A stretch of DNA of 64,000 nucleotides from Vibrio syngnathi (GCF_002119525.1 NZ_CP017916.1:1240001-1304000), one strand, 5' to 3'; positions 20,318-30,815 are shown, counted from the first letter of the stretch. Numbers and translations: made by a program. Notes: generated by a model not told the origin, from the sequence alone.

Positions 20318-21613
20318 GTGAAGTGGATCCATAAAATAGTCATCTTTTTAGTTATCACGACGCTGGCGATTGTCCAGTATTACCGTGTGAGCGGAAATCG
20401 TGTGATAACGGCAATTACGCCTGATAAATATGAATTTATTGCGACCAGCGATCAGGTGGATAGGGGCGTCAGTACGTCCCAATTATCTTATCAAAATGGC
20501 CAGTATATTCTCGACTGTGAGCTTAAAGAATCTGAGTATCCGTGGCCTTATTGCGGCCTATCGATTCGTATCAACCCAGACATTACCACTGGCCTTGACC
20601 TTTCGCAGTACCACACCTTTAGAGTCAATATTGATTACCATGCGGAGGCCGATTCTAGCGGTCGTTTGCGAACTTACCTGCGTAATTATAATCCTGCTTA
20701 TTCGGTTCCAGATGATGAGTACACACACAAGTACAACGGGATGGAGTTCTCTCCAGGAATCGATGGTGGCGTGATCGAGATCCCGATCAAAAACTTGCAA
20801 GTCATGACGTGGTGGTTAGCGGATAACGAGATTGCGTTAGAGCATTCAGCCCCTGAGTTTTCAAATGTGAACATGGTTGAGTTTGCTACTGCTTCTGGTG
20901 CTAAATTAGGTCACCATCGGATAATTATTCGAAGTATTGAGTTTGAGGGTTCGTATATTTCGGCTGAAAGCCTGTTCCTGATCTTGCTGTTTATCTGGGT
21001 GGGTACCGGCACTGTGTTCCTGCTTTCAGAATTACACCGCTCAAGAAAACGTATGGTGCTTGCAGAGAAAAGACATCATCACTTAAAGAACGTCAATCGA
21101 GCACTGAGAGAGCAAAACTTTGAGTTTTCAGAAAAGGCTCATCGTGATGAACTGACTGGGATACTCAACCGACACGCGATTCGTGATTGGCTAAAAATGC
21201 AGTCTCAGCAGGTAAAGCAGGGGCATGGAAAGTTGAGTATGTTGTATCTCGATATCGACTACTTCAAGAGCGTCAACGATAAATACGGACACCAAATGGG
21301 TGATCATATTTTACGAGAATTCAGCATGGTGGTCGGCAGTTCGATCAGCGCGACAGATAAATTGGTGCGCTGGGGCGGTGAAGAGTTCATTGTTTTTTGC
21401 CCGGAGACTGAGGCTGGTGAAGCACAGAGAAAGGCTGAGAAAATACGACTGTTGGTCAGCCAACACCTTTGGGTTCATGGCGATCCACTCACTTGCAGTA
21501 TCGGCATTGCCGAGATGAAGCAAGAGCGGGTGACAGAGACCATTGCCCGCGCTGATGAAGCCTTATATCAAGCGAAGCATTCAGGGCGTAATCAGGTGGT
21601 CTTGAGCCACTAA
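20318..21613 (+). CDS. Membrane-anchored GGDEF diguanylate cyclase with periplasmic sensor domain
   Basis: A 431-aa protein starting at GTG. An N-terminal signal anchor (residues 6-24) is followed by a periplasmic beta-rich domain (about 30-215), then a second transmembrane helix (about 220-240), a short coiled coil and the GGDEF domain. Motifs are YLDIDYFKSVNDKYGHQMGD and active-site RWGGEEF. The position of the I-site reads SATD rather than RxxD, so product inhibition through that site is not expected. A terminator follows directly. It is the third GGDEF gene within 10 kb, but the three are not in one operon. Confidence 0.88.
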   Translation: MKWIHKIVIFLVITTLAIVQYYRVSGNRVITAITPDKYEFIATSDQVDRGVSTSQLSYQNGQYILDCELKESEYPWPYCGLSIRINPDITTGLDLSQYHTFRVNIDYHAEADSSGRLRTYLRNYNPAYSVPDDEYTHKYNGMEFSPGIDGGVIEIPIKNLQVMTWWLADNEIALEHSAPEFSNVNMVEFATASGAKLGHHRIIIRSIEFEGSYISAESLFLILLFIWVGTGTVFLLSELHRSRKRMVLAEKRHHHLKNVNRALREQNFEFSEKAHRDELTGILNRHAIRDWLKMQSQQVKQGHGKLSMLYLDIDYFKSVNDKYGHQMGDHILREFSMVVGSSISATDKLVRWGGEEFIVFCPETEAGEAQRKAEKIRLLVSQHLWVHGDPLTCSIGIAEMKQERVTETIARADEALYQAKHSGRNQVVLSH

Positions 21614-21641
21614 CCTGAAAATTGTTTTGATTAGCTTATAA

Positions 21642-21675
21642 GCCACACGCGCACATGTGACGTGTGGCGTTTTTA
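21642..21675 (+). terminator. Rho-independent terminator of the GGDEF gene
   Basis: Arms GCCACACG (21642-21649) and CGTGTGGC (21661-21668), followed by GTTTTTAT. Confidence 0.85.
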
Positions 21676-21698
21676 TGGTTCTTATCCCAATAGCCAAA

Positions 21699-21723
21699 AC
21701 AAAAAAGGTGGCGCGGGGCCACC
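21699..21723 (-). terminator. Terminator of the DASS transporter gene
   Basis: Arms GGTGGC and GCCACC (21707-21723); on the minus strand followed by TTTTTTGTTTTGG. Between it and the gene lie two copies of an 18-bp direct repeat (TAGTTAAACTGATCTTGY, about 21773-21808). Confidence 0.75.
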
Positions 21724-21892
21724 AAAAGGGAAAAGCGTTTCTTGTTTCTAGATGCCCGTTTAGCTGGTTTTGTTAGTTAAACTGATCTTGCTAGTTAAAC
21801 TGATCTTGTTAGCAGAGCGGGCATTTTTGTACTGGTTGAACCGGGGGAAGCTGCAACCAGTTTTGGGAAGCTCGACTTTTAAGGCGTTATCC

Positions 21893-23263
21893 TTACCAGA
21901 AGATCCAAGCAAACAGAGTCAGAACTAGGATACAAACGAGGTTCAACACCATACCGACTCGCATCATTTCTTTTTGTTTGATATGACCAGAGCCAAATAC
22001 AATCGCATTAGGTGGTGTCGCGACTGGTAGCATGAAGGCACAAGATGCGGCAATCGCAATCAGTGCAGATAAGATAACAGGTGACATACCCAGCGCTTCA
22101 GCAATGGTCGCGAATACCGGGACAAGCAATGCCGCACTCGCTGTGTTACTCGCAAACTCCGTTAGGAATACCACGAACGCTACTACGGCTAGAATCGTAA
22201 GAAGTATACCTGCTGTTTCTAAAAATCCACTTAGTGAGTGTGCTAGGAATACGCTGGTTCCGGTCGCTTTCAGAATGTTACTTAAACAGATACCGCCACC
22301 GAACAGGATAAGTACACCCCAATCCGTTGTCTTCTCGACATCTTTCCATTCAACCGCTCTAGAAGCGCCAAGCAGTACAATGGCACCAATCGCTACCAAG
22401 CTATCAAACTTAGAGAATCCGCCAATCATTGCGTTGATTGGTTTTCCGAATATCCAAAGCGTTACGGTTAAAAGGAAGATAGACAGTGTGATTTTTTTGC
22501 TGTTTGTCCACTCTACAGGAGCGTGGTCTAGCTCAAATTTATGGTCGAGCTTTGGCTTAGTCATCACGTACAGGACAACCATTGTGATTGGCAATAAGAT
22601 CATTGAGATAGGTAGACCTAGCGCCATCCACTCTGTGAAACTTAAACCAACTTCTGCAGCAGCAATGGCGTTTGGTGGGCTACCAACTAAAGTTGCGATG
22701 CCACCAATCGATGCACAGTAAGCGATGCCTAGTAGCACAAATACATAGGTGTTACGGTCTTCACTTTGGTCAACTTTGTTCATGATGCCTAGTACAAGAG
22801 GGAGCATCATTGCTGTGGTGGCGGTGTTTGAGATCCACATTGATAAGCCCGCACTCACACCGAACAGCATGAACACGGCGACCGACATTCTGCCTTTTGC
22901 TATCAGCAATACTTTGTCAGCTATCGCTTTATCCAGCTCTTGCTTGTTCAGTGCGGCTGCCAACGCGAAGCCACCCATGAATAGGAAGATGATGGGATTC
23001 GAAAAGTTAGCCAGTGCTGCGGGTGTGTTGAATACACCAAACAAGACAGCCAATAGGGGAACGAGCAAAGCGGTGATGCTGACGTGGATAGCTTCTGTTA
23101 ACCATAGAATGGCAACGAACACGAGAATACTTAAACCTGTATTCACTTGCGCTTCGAATGGCAGGGAATTGAGCAAAACTGCAAATAGCGTGAAATTACC
23201 AATTAATATCATGCTGTTGCGGGTAAACAACCAGTGTTTCAGTGTAGTAACAAGTGCCGTCAT
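21893..23263 (-). CDS. DASS-family (SLC13) sodium-coupled dicarboxylate/anion transporter
   Basis: A 456-aa inner-membrane carrier with about 11 hydrophobic segments. The two inverted-repeat Ser-Asn-Thr motifs that bind sodium and substrate carboxylate are visible: [13 protein letters not shown] and [13 protein letters not shown]. So are the downstream partner loops [14 protein letters not shown] and [13 protein letters not shown]. Length is close to that of Vibrio cholerae INDY (about 460 aa). The likely substrates are C4-dicarboxylates, citrate or similar anions. Proximity to malic enzyme (24.5 kb) would fit malate or succinate, but they are not in one operon. Confidence 0.85.
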   Translation of the reverse strand: MTALVTTLKHWLFTRNSMILIGNFTLFAVLLNSLPFEAQVNTGLSILVFVAILWLTEAIHVSITALLVPLLAVLFGVFNTPAALANFSNPIIFLFMGGFALAAALNKQELDKAIADKVLLIAKGRMSVAVFMLFGVSAGLSMWISNTATTAMMLPLVLGIMNKVDQSEDRNTYVFVLLGIAYCASIGGIATLVGSPPNAIAAAEVGLSFTEWMALGLPISMILLPITMVVLYVMTKPKLDHKFELDHAPVEWTNSKKITLSIFLLTVTLWIFGKPINAMIGGFSKFDSLVAIGAIVLLGASRAVEWKDVEKTTDWGVLILFGGGICLSNILKATGTSVFLAHSLSGFLETAGILLTILAVVAFVVFLTEFASNTASAALLVPVFATIAEALGMSPVILSALIAIAASCAFMLPVATPPNAIVFGSGHIKQKEMMRVGMVLNLVCILVLTLFAWIFW

Positions 23264-23461
23264 AAGACGCTCCTTTTGTTTATCCTCGTTTTATTGGTGC
23301 ACGACTTCGTTGAGCGGTGCTTATTATTTTCGAGGTATATAGACTTGATGTAGGGTCAGACTTTGTTGGGAGAATGTTACTCAAGTTAATAAAGGAGTGT
23401 TGGTGTGTTTTTACTTAACAATGGGGAAGTGTGAGGCAACAAATTCAAAATGTGTAGTTTT

Positions 23462-24325
23462 CTACACATCGGTCTCTGCTGGTTCTAAAATAGGGCTTAC
23501 TGAAGGAGTTGCAATCGGATTTTCAGTAGGGTTTGCATTGGGGTCTGCTATAGGATTTACATTGGGGTCAGTAATAGGGCTAGGAATCGGCAATGATTCT
23601 GGTTTTGGACTGGGTTGGATCGGCTCTTTAGGGCCAAGGAATTTTGGCGTAGTACCAATAATATACAGATCAAGAAACGCTTTAGTGCGCGCAAATACTT
23701 CACGTAAACGTATGGTTTTTCCTGAGTGGTTAGTCGGACCTGAAACCGCCAAACATTGGGCATGAATATCGTAAGAGCTTGCGATTAATAGCGCTCTTTC
23801 ACAGTGGAATTTCTGAGTGATGATCAGGAAGTTATCGGTATCGAATATCTTTTTGGCGCGAACAATCGAATCTAGGGTTCTGAACCCCGCATAATCTAGA
23901 TTGATGCGTTCATCGGGGACACCCGCTTTTAACAAGTCGCGTTTCATCGTCCACGGTTCATTGTAAGAGCGATGAGCGTTATCGCCACTCAGTAGAAATT
24001 GGTCCACTTTTTCACGATCGAACAGCTCAATCGCGGCTTCGATTCGGTGTTTATAATAGTCGTTGAGTGTTCGACCCAAATATTTGCTCGTGCCAAGCAC
24101 AACGGCGACCTCAAGCTCGGGCACTTTATCTATATCGTAGATGATGCGATCTTCTGCTTGCCATGAAACCCAATAATCAATCGCAATAACCGCAGCGCTG
24201 CCTACTAAGAACACGAGGAATGCGCCAAACAGAAAACCTTGCAGTTTTTTGTAAGCTTTTAATAAGTAGCTACGGAAAATGTGAGAATCGAATTTCACTC
24301 TCGGTATGGTCCTTTGGCTGAACAT
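23462..24325 (-). CDS. SanA/YdcF-like DUF218 membrane protein with Pro/Asn-rich repeat tail
   Basis: A 287-aa SanA-type protein, part of the DUF218 family linked to envelope barrier function. A single transmembrane helix (about residues 28-50) is followed by the DUF218 domain (VVLGTSKYLGRTLNDYYKHR, LLSGDNAH, LITQKFHCERALLIA). The last 45 residues are a low-complexity tail with repeated NP, DPN and SP units, absent from E. coli SanA (239 aa). The frame is open to 24412, but that would run through the malic enzyme terminator, so the ATG at 24325 is chosen despite a weak ribosome-binding site. Confidence 0.8.
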   Translation of the reverse strand: MFSQRTIPRVKFDSHIFRSYLLKAYKKLQGFLFGAFLVFLVGSAAVIAIDYWVSWQAEDRIIYDIDKVPELEVAVVLGTSKYLGRTLNDYYKHRIEAAIELFDREKVDQFLLSGDNAHRSYNEPWTMKRDLLKAGVPDERINLDYAGFRTLDSIVRAKKIFDTDNFLIITQKFHCERALLIASSYDIHAQCLAVSGPTNHSGKTIRLREVFARTKAFLDLYIIGTTPKFLGPKEPIQPSPKPESLPIPSPITDPNVNPIADPNANPTENPIATPSVSPILEPAETDV

Positions 24326-24394
24326 TAATTTTTGAGTGCTCGATAATACCAAATAAAAATGAGAAAAATCAGCTAAAAAGACAAGACAGTGTAA

Positions 24395-24423
24395 AGAAAA
24401 AAGCCCCTGCAATTGCAGAGGCT
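24395..24423 (-). terminator. Terminator of the malic enzyme gene
   Basis: Arms AGCCCCTGCA and TGCAGAGGCT (one mismatch, 24402-24423); on the minus strand followed by TTTTTTCTTTAC. Confidence 0.75.
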
Positions 24424-24451
24424 CATATAAGAGTCGTTAACGCTCTTTATT

Positions 24452-24533
24452 CAACGCGCAGTACGCTTTATTGAGAGCGCAGTACGCTTTATTCAGAGCG
24501 TAGCACGTTTTATTAGAACGCAGTACGCTTGTA
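24452..24533. repeat. 21-bp tandem repeat at and after the 3' end of maeA
   Basis: About four copies of a 20-21 bp unit built around CGCAGTACGCTTTATT(C/G)AGAG; the GTACGC cores start at 24461, 24482, 24503 (as GCACGT) and 24523. The last copy overlaps the final codons and stop of the malic enzyme gene, so the array looks like a duplication of its 3' end, including the stop codon. Confidence 0.75.
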
Positions 24534-26201
24534 GCGACGGTAAACTGGCTGCCAGAAGTGCTGGTCAATCGCTTGTTGTAGTGCTTCTTCAGTGATCTCT
24601 AGTGCAACACCCTGCTCAATCGCTTTCTTACCAACGGCAAGAGCAATCTTCTTAGATACGGTGTGGATCTCTTCCAATGGTGGAAGTAGCGCACCTGAAC
24701 CATTGATAGCAAGTGGAGAACACGTAGCAAGCGCACGGCTTGATTCCATCAACATTTCATCAGTGATACGTGACGCATTCACAGCCAATACACCAAGGCC
24801 AATGCCTGGGAAGATGTAGCTGTTGTTACACTGAGCGATTGGGTAAGTGGTGCCGTTATGAGTTACTGGCTCAAATGGGCTACCTGTCGCAACCAGTGCT
24901 TGGCCATCAGTCCAACGAATAATGTCGTTTGGAGTTGCTTCAACACGGCTTGTTGGGTTTGATAGTGGGAACACGATAGGGCGTTCACAGTGTAGGTTCA
25001 TCTCTTTGATGACTTCTTTGCTGAACAGACCTGGAGCACCAGATACACCAACTAATACGGTTGGTTTCGCGTGGCGAACAACGTCTAGTAGAGAGAAACC
25101 AGTGCCGTCGCTTTCCCAATCTTTGGTGTTCGCGTTGGTTTGAACTAGACGCTGTTGGAAATCAAGCAGGTTTTGCATACCTTCCTGTAACAGACCCCAA
25201 CGGTCAACCATGTAAACTTGAGAGCGTGCTTGTGCATCGCTGATACCTTCAGACACCATTTGAGCAATGATAGCTTCAGCAATACCACAACCAGCAGAAC
25301 CCGCACCCAAGAAAGTGATGCGTTGGTCTGACAGTTTGCTGTTCGCTGCTTTACACGCTGCAAGTAGAGAACCAACCGTTACAGCGGCTGTGCCTTGGAT
25401 ATCATCGTTGAAACAACAGAGGCGGTTTTTGTAACGCTCAAGCAGTGGCATTGCGTTCTTTTGTGCGAAATCTTCGAATTGAACTAATGCATCTGGCCAA
25501 CGGCGTTGAACCGCTTGGATAAATTCTTCAACGAATGCATCGTAGTCAGCACCTGTGATACGAGGATGACGCCAGCCCATGTACATTGGGTCTGCAAGAC
25601 GTTGAGGGTTGTTTGTACCCACATCGAGCACGATTGGTAGCATGTAAGCTGGGCTAATGCCGCCACAAGCTGTGTACAGTGCTAGCTTACCAATTGGAAT
25701 ACCCATGCCACCGATACCTTGGTCTCCCAAACCAAGAATACGCTCACCATCCGTAACCACGATAACTTTAACGTTGTGGTTTGTCGCATTGTTCAGTAGG
25801 TCATCGATACGATCGCGGTTCGGGTATGAGATAAACAGACCACGGCCACGACGGTAAATATTTGAAAAGTTCTCACATGCTGCGCCAACCGTTGGCGTGT
25901 AAATGATAGGCATCATTTCAGAGATGTGGTTTTGAACTAAACGATAAAAAAGCGTTTCATTAGTGTCTTGGATGTTACGAAGGTAGATATGCTTATCCAT
26001 ATCACTTTCGAAGTTACAATATTGCTTGTATGCACGTCCTACTTGCTCTTGGATTGTTTCGGTTGTTTCCGGTAACAAGCCTTCAAGGTTGAAAGAACTG
26101 CGCTCTTCAGCAGAGAATGCGCTGCCTTTGTTTAGAAGAGGGGTACTTAGTAGAGCAGGACCAGCATAAGGGATATATAGAGGGCGTTTATCGTTGTTCA
26201 T
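24513..26201 (-). CDS. maeA: NAD-dependent malic enzyme (malate dehydrogenase, oxaloacetate-decarboxylating)
   Basis: A 562-aa cytoplasmic enzyme that converts malate to pyruvate and CO2 with NAD, close in length to E. coli MaeA/SfcA (565 aa). Visible motifs are [22 protein letters not shown] (as [16 protein letters not shown]), the metal- and substrate-binding [18 protein letters not shown] and [11 protein letters not shown], and the NAD-binding [15 protein letters not shown]. The start at 26201 is the first ATG of the conserved N-terminus. The gene is divergent from the helicase gene. The final codons are embedded in the 21-bp tandem repeat. Confidence 0.95.
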   Translation of the reverse strand: MNNDKRPLYIPYAGPALLSTPLLNKGSAFSAEERSSFNLEGLLPETTETIQEQVGRAYKQYCNFESDMDKHIYLRNIQDTNETLFYRLVQNHISEMMPIIYTPTVGAACENFSNIYRRGRGLFISYPNRDRIDDLLNNATNHNVKVIVVTDGERILGLGDQGIGGMGIPIGKLALYTACGGISPAYMLPIVLDVGTNNPQRLADPMYMGWRHPRITGADYDAFVEEFIQAVQRRWPDALVQFEDFAQKNAMPLLERYKNRLCCFNDDIQGTAAVTVGSLLAACKAANSKLSDQRITFLGAGSAGCGIAEAIIAQMVSEGISDAQARSQVYMVDRWGLLQEGMQNLLDFQQRLVQTNANTKDWESDGTGFSLLDVVRHAKPTVLVGVSGAPGLFSKEVIKEMNLHCERPIVFPLSNPTSRVEATPNDIIRWTDGQALVATGSPFEPVTHNGTTYPIAQCNNSYIFPGIGLGVLAVNASRITDEMLMESSRALATCSPLAINGSGALLPPLEEIHTVSKKIALAVGKKAIEQGVALEITEEALQQAIDQHFWQPVYRRYKRTAF

Positions 26202-26385
26202 TAGATGCCTAATATGGGAGAAAGGGTAACCGAAAAATGATAACGGTTTAGTTATTCAATTGTAAATAGTTTACCTCCGATCTTTGCAAACAAAATGATA
26301 TTCTTACCCATGTCCCACACTTATCGAATTTTAGCACCATAATTCGTTATACTTTGCTCACACTTTTTCGCGACGCCTCTTTTTT

Positions 26386-28770
26386 ATGTCATTACTGCCC
26401 ATCGATGCTTATCAAAACGTATTTCACGAACAAATCGCTAATTCTCACCTAGTAGTAGAAGCTGAAACCGGATCGGGTAAATCAACGCGTTTGCCACTTT
26501 GGGCTTCTCAGCATGGACGAGTGCTGGTGGTGGAACCAAGACGTATCGCGTGTACGTCATTGGCTAAATATCTCGCCCTACAATCGGGCGAAAAGCTTGG
26601 TGACAAAATTGGTTATGCGATCAAGCTTGAGTCTGAATATAACGAGCAAACCGATGTGGTTTTTGTGACGCCCGGTATCGCGTTGCGCTGGTTATCAGAA
26701 GATGGACTCGCAGGCTTTGATGTCATCGTTGTCGATGAATTTCATGAAAGGCGCTGGGACATTGATCTGCTGGTGGCCATTCTCAAACAAAAAGCGAGCC
26801 ATCGCTTGGTAATTACGTCCGCCACCATTGAAGGGGAACGTCTTGCTCATTATTTAGATGCGAGTCGAATAAGCTGTGAAGGCCGCACTTATCAAGTTGA
26901 GATTGAACACAGGGCGAATGAATCCAGAACACTGCCAGATATTCGACACCTAGAGCAACGCATTGCTGAAGAAGTGAATCATCAACTGATCGCTTCACAT
27001 GGCGATATCTTGGTTTTCCTTCCGGGTAAAAAAGAGATCGTGCAATGTGAACAAGCTTTGGCAAAAAATCCAGATATCCAAGTGGTGAAATTGCATGCGT
27101 CAGTCAGTGATACAGAGCGAGATTTAGCGTTATCGGGTCGTAATATCGATATTAATGCTAACGGTTATGGCCTGAGAAAGATCATCCTTGCGACCAACGT
27201 TGCAGAAACTTCGTTAACCATTCCTGACATTGGCGTGGTGATAGATTCAGGATTAGAAAGGCGCACCGTTCAACGAAATGGCAGAACCACACTGATGCTT
27301 AAATCCATCTCACGAGCCAGCGCCAAGCAACGCGCTGGCCGAGCGGGTAGAGTGATGGATGGTGTTTGTGTGCGTCTATATGGTGAGCATGCGGCGTTAG
27401 AGTTGGTCACACCGCCTGAATTGCAGCGTGAAGAGCTGATCGAACCGATGTTGGCCGCGGCCTGTTGTGGTGCTCCGCTTGAGAGCTTGTCTTTCCTTGA
27501 TCCTATTCCTGAAAAATCACTAAACAGTGCTACTCAAACCTTGCTGACGATGGAAGCGATTAACGCCGACCATCAAATTACCGAGCATGGCAAAAAGCTG
27601 TATCCGTTGCCGATTGATGCTTTGTATGCCGATATTGTTACTCGAATCAAAACCAAAGCACTCAAAGAAGCCATGGTCGATCTCACGGCAGCGTTGTCTG
27701 TTCCGGCTCGCTTATATCAGTTGCCTAGCAATGCAGAACATTTGGAAGCACTCGCTCAACGAGAAAAGGAAGGGTGTGATTTATCCCTGTTGATTCAGAT
27801 CGTTCGCGGTCGCGAATATCCGAATCTAGAAATCGACCAGCAGGCATTGAATGAAGCACAAGGACTGGCTAAGCAAATGCGTGAGGTGTTTGAACTTCCT
27901 CAATTAGAAGTCGCGTCCCGTTTCCTGCGTATTGAACTGATTGACACCATGATTAAGCTGCACCCTGAGTTAGTGTTTGTGCGCAGACTGAAAAGGAAAG
28001 AAGCCTTTGCCAACGGAGTGTTAGAGGTAGTACTCGGCCGTCAGAATCGTTTCCCGGACAATGCACAAGCGATGTTGGTGTTAGACACTCATAGTTTGCC
28101 GGGAAGAGGCGTTAAGCAAACACTGACCTTAGCGACGGTCACGGCCCCCATTCCTCTTGAGCTTATCATTGATGCTGAACTAGGAGAGTGGGAGCAAGGT
28201 GAAACGATTGTGAATGATGACGGCGTCTATACTGGGATGGCGTTGGTGTATGCCGGCCGCACGATCACGACCAAGCTCGTGGCAGCGGAAGGGCAACTAT
28301 CGTTAAAGCCGATCGTCGATCTTGTATCGAATGGGGTTCAACTTCCGGGTTTTTCACAAGCTCGCACTCAACAAATCAAACATTGGCAGCTGTATGTGAA
28401 ACTCGGTCTCGATGAACAAACCCAATACACACCAGAAATTGAGAACATTAACTTTGAGCTATGGTTAATAGAGCAGCTTGAAGTGTTAGGTGTCACTGAT
28501 GTGAGCGAATTGGAAATGTTCGACCATGCTGATATTCCATTTGATGGTATCCCGACTTGGCTCTATTCAGAGTTTTCGGAAAAGTACCCGTTTGCATTGA
28601 GCCTTGCCGACTTGCAACTCGATGTAGAATACTTGCCCGCACGAAAGCTGATTTACGTTCACTATCAATCGGGTAGCCGAAAGTTATCGCCAAAACGTTG
28701 GGAGCTCCCGACATGGTCTGGCTGGCGTATTCAGTACAAAAAAGCGAGTCGGATAATTGATATCAAATAG
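26386..28770 (+). CDS. DEAH-type ATP-dependent RNA helicase, HrpB-like
   Basis: A 794-aa superfamily 2 helicase. Motif I is ETGSGKST, Ia VVEPRRIACTSLA, II DEFHER (the HrpB-type variant of DEAH), III SATIEG, V ATNVAETSLTIPD and VI QRAGRAGR. A helicase-associated region follows at about residues 360-500. The C-terminal 250 residues diverge from E. coli HrpB, so it could be a Vibrio paralogue and I give no symbol. HrpB-like proteins are of uncertain role, and RNA unwinding is assumed from the family. No terminator is evident after it. Confidence 0.85.
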   Translation: MSLLPIDAYQNVFHEQIANSHLVVEAETGSGKSTRLPLWASQHGRVLVVEPRRIACTSLAKYLALQSGEKLGDKIGYAIKLESEYNEQTDVVFVTPGIALRWLSEDGLAGFDVIVVDEFHERRWDIDLLVAILKQKASHRLVITSATIEGERLAHYLDASRISCEGRTYQVEIEHRANESRTLPDIRHLEQRIAEEVNHQLIASHGDILVFLPGKKEIVQCEQALAKNPDIQVVKLHASVSDTERDLALSGRNIDINANGYGLRKIILATNVAETSLTIPDIGVVIDSGLERRTVQRNGRTTLMLKSISRASAKQRAGRAGRVMDGVCVRLYGEHAALELVTPPELQREELIEPMLAAACCGAPLESLSFLDPIPEKSLNSATQTLLTMEAINADHQITEHGKKLYPLPIDALYADIVTRIKTKALKEAMVDLTAALSVPARLYQLPSNAEHLEALAQREKEGCDLSLLIQIVRGREYPNLEIDQQALNEAQGLAKQMREVFELPQLEVASRFLRIELIDTMIKLHPELVFVRRLKRKEAFANGVLEVVLGRQNRFPDNAQAMLVLDTHSLPGRGVKQTLTLATVTAPIPLELIIDAELGEWEQGETIVNDDGVYTGMALVYAGRTITTKLVAAEGQLSLKPIVDLVSNGVQLPGFSQARTQQIKHWQLYVKLGLDEQTQYTPEIENINFELWLIEQLEVLGVTDVSELEMFDHADIPFDGIPTWLYSEFSEKYPFALSLADLQLDVEYLPARKLIYVHYQSGSRKLSPKRWELPTWSGWRIQYKKASRIIDIK

Positions 28771-28973
28771 ATGGATTAGTTTTATCTCTAAAATATTAAT
28801 CAAATAGGTGCATATATGTTTTTTCAGTACTTATTTTGTTACAAGTTTGATTTTTATATGCCTTTTTAACCAATCAAAAGGTCATAAAAGACTATTCTTC
28901 TATATCCTATTGCTATAAAGAAAGAGTTGATAGATATTGAGTATATTGTGTTGTCAAAGTGTCGGGGGACATC

Positions 28974-29351
28974 ATGGATAAACAGACAGAGACGCGTGTA
29001 GAGTTTGATTACACAACATTTCTTGGCGCCTCATGCAGTAAAAAATGGACTTTTCTGGAAGCACTAACCACGATTGCGCCAGTATTTAGTACCGTCTGGC
29101 GAGATAGCATTAAAGAGCTCGCAAGCCCTGAAGATCGTTTATGGCAGATGGCATTGAAGTCGATGTCGACGCGTAAAAGTGATGAATCAAACATTGTTAC
29201 CTTACTCAAGCTAGCCAAGCTAGAGGGGATCAATGAACTCAAAGTTGCTATGCCATATTCTCTTGAAGAAGAGCAGATCGAGTATATTGAATCGCGCAGT
29301 CATTTGGTGATTGCCGAGAATACTGGAGAAGAGTTTACTATCAAGCTGTGA
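28974..29351 (+). CDS. Hypothetical protein, 125 aa
   Basis: A small soluble acidic protein with no family I recognise. It has mixed helix/strand character, an aromatic-rich core (KKWTFLEALTTIAPVFSTVW) and a C-terminal ELKVAMPYSLEEEQIEYIES region. Start 28974 is chosen because GGGGGAC lies just upstream; a GTG five codons earlier (28959) is possible. It is probably a real gene: the codon use looks native, and a 7-mer repeat array begins 13 bp after its stop. Confidence 0.6.
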   Translation: MDKQTETRVEFDYTTFLGASCSKKWTFLEALTTIAPVFSTVWRDSIKELASPEDRLWQMALKSMSTRKSDESNIVTLLKLAKLEGINELKVAMPYSLEEEQIEYIESRSHLVIAENTGEEFTIKL

Positions 29352-29363
29352 TCTTTCAGTATT

Positions 29364-29590
29364 GCTTAGAGCTTAGAGCTTAGAGCTTAGAGCTTAGAGC
29401 TTAGAGCTTAGAGCTTAGAGCTTAGAGCTTAGAGCTTAGAGCTTAGAGCTTAGAGCTTAGAGCTTAAAACATAGAGCTTAGAGCTTAGAGCTTAAAACAT
29501 ATAGCTTAGAGCTTAGAGCTTAGAGCTTAGAGCTTAAAACATAGAGCTTAGAGCTTAAAACATATAGCTTAGAGCTTAGAGCTTAGGCTT
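29364..29590. repeat. Heptanucleotide tandem array (GCTTAGA)n with composite units
   Basis: Fourteen perfect GCTTAGA units occupy 29364-29461. They are followed to about 29590 by further GAGCTTA units broken several times by a GCTTAAAACATA(G/T) variant. The array lies between the stop of a plus-strand gene and the purC terminator, in a convergent gap. It carries stop triplets in all frames on both strands because the period is not a multiple of three. Confidence 0.97.
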
Positions 29591-29624
29591 AGAAGCGAGC
29601 TCAAAGAATATTAAAAATCGTACA

Positions 29625-29661
29625 CGTAAAAAGGGCCTCAATAATGATGAGGCCCTTTTAG
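29625..29661. terminator. Terminator of purC (bidirectional)
   Basis: Arms AAAAGGGCCTCA (29629-29640) and TGAGGCCCTTTT (29648-29659) with an ATAATGA loop. T-runs are present on both strands. Confidence 0.88.
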
Positions 29662-29711
29662 TATCTGAAACTTGTGTTTAGAAGCTTTCTAACTTTCTAG
29701 AATGCAATCAA

Positions 29712-30815
29712 TCAGTCGACTAGGCCGTAGTTGGCACGCAATACATCGATGATCTCTTGCTTCGGATTCTCACTCAGTACGATTTCCGCACCTGTAATTT
29801 TTGCCGCGATATCAAGATAAGTACGCGATAGAGACATCAATGAATCCAATGGAAGTTCATTGTCACGAGCTAACGCTTCACGCTCTGGCATACGTTCTTT
29901 GTTCAAAAGAATATCAGCATCAGGGAAGTAGTTAAGCAAGAACTGGCGGAAACCTTCTTTTGAATTCTCAACGATGTTGCCGTTGTTGTATTCCTTAGTG
30001 TCCCAAATGCGAGATGAATCTGGGGTACCGACTTCATCCATGTAGATAAGCTTTTCTTTGCCTTGAGCATCGTTGACGTAGCCGAATTCAAACTTCGTAT
30101 CAACAAAGGTTTGATCGACTTTTGCTAGCGCTTGGCTGATTACGTTGAAGCCTTCTTTTAGCAGCTTCTCGTAATGCGCAATGTCACTTGCTTGAGTAAA
30201 GTTGAATGCTGCGAAGTTGTGTTCGATGTTGTGACGCGTGATGTTCACATCGTCAGCTTCTGGAACGCCAGGAATACCTTTCAAAATCCCTTTTGTTGAA
30301 GGTGTGATCAGTAGCTCAGGCAATTTCTTGTCTTTCTCAAGGCCTTCTGGCATCTCGATACCACAGAACTCACGTTCGCCATTCGCGTACGCACGCCACA
30401 TTGAACCTGTGATGTATTGACGACAAATCGCTTCGATCATGACTGGGCGAGCTTTTTGTACAATCCATACGAACGGGTGAGGGATATCAAGAATATGACT
30501 GTCAGCGAGGCCGTTGTCTTTAAACAATTTGAACCAGTGGTTAGAGATAGCATTCAGAGCCGCTCCCTTACCTGGAACACCTTTAAGATTACCTTCACCA
30601 CGCCAGATACAATCAAACGCAGAGATACGGTCACTGATCACCATGATTGCTAAAGGCGCATCTGGTGCTACATCGTAGCCTTTCTCTTTAATTAGTCGTT
30701 GGCTATCTTCTTCAGTTAACCAGTAGACTGAGCGAACCTTGCCACTGTGGACAGGTTTATCAGTACGGATTGGTAGGTCATCATTTACGGCAAGAACTTG
30801 ATCAGCAAGGCTCAT
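29712..30815 (-). CDS. purC: Phosphoribosylaminoimidazole-succinocarboxamide synthase, Vibrio type
   Basis: A 367-aa SAICAR synthase that joins CAIR and aspartate with ATP in purine synthesis. It is the long form typical of Vibrio (TIGR02735 type), not the 237-aa E. coli form. Motifs seen are [14 protein letters not shown] (phosphate loop), [38 protein letters not shown], and the catalytic/metal segment [20 protein letters not shown]. It stands alone, not in a pur operon. Start 30815 matches the conserved N-terminus. Confidence 0.95.
   Translation of the reverse strand: MSLADQVLAVNDDLPIRTDKPVHSGKVRSVYWLTEEDSQRLIKEKGYDVAPDAPLAIMVISDRISAFDCIWRGEGNLKGVPGKGAALNAISNHWFKLFKDNGLADSHILDIPHPFVWIVQKARPVMIEAICRQYITGSMWRAYANGEREFCGIEMPEGLEKDKKLPELLITPSTKGILKGIPGVPEADDVNITRHNIEHNFAAFNFTQASDIAHYEKLLKEGFNVISQALAKVDQTFVDTKFEFGYVNDAQGKEKLIYMDEVGTPDSSRIWDTKEYNNGNIVENSKEGFRQFLLNYFPDADILLNKERMPEREALARDNELPLDSLMSLSRTYLDIAAKITGAEIVLSENPKQEIIDVLRANYGLVD

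Noticed and set aside
23397..23765. Glycine-rich open frame opposite the sanA-like gene
   Set aside because: It mirrors the repetitive Pro/Asn tail on the minus strand. The SanA reading has a recognisable domain.
29364..29590. CRISPR array
   Set aside because: The units are contiguous 7-mers without unique spacers and there are no cas genes. It is a simple tandem repeat.
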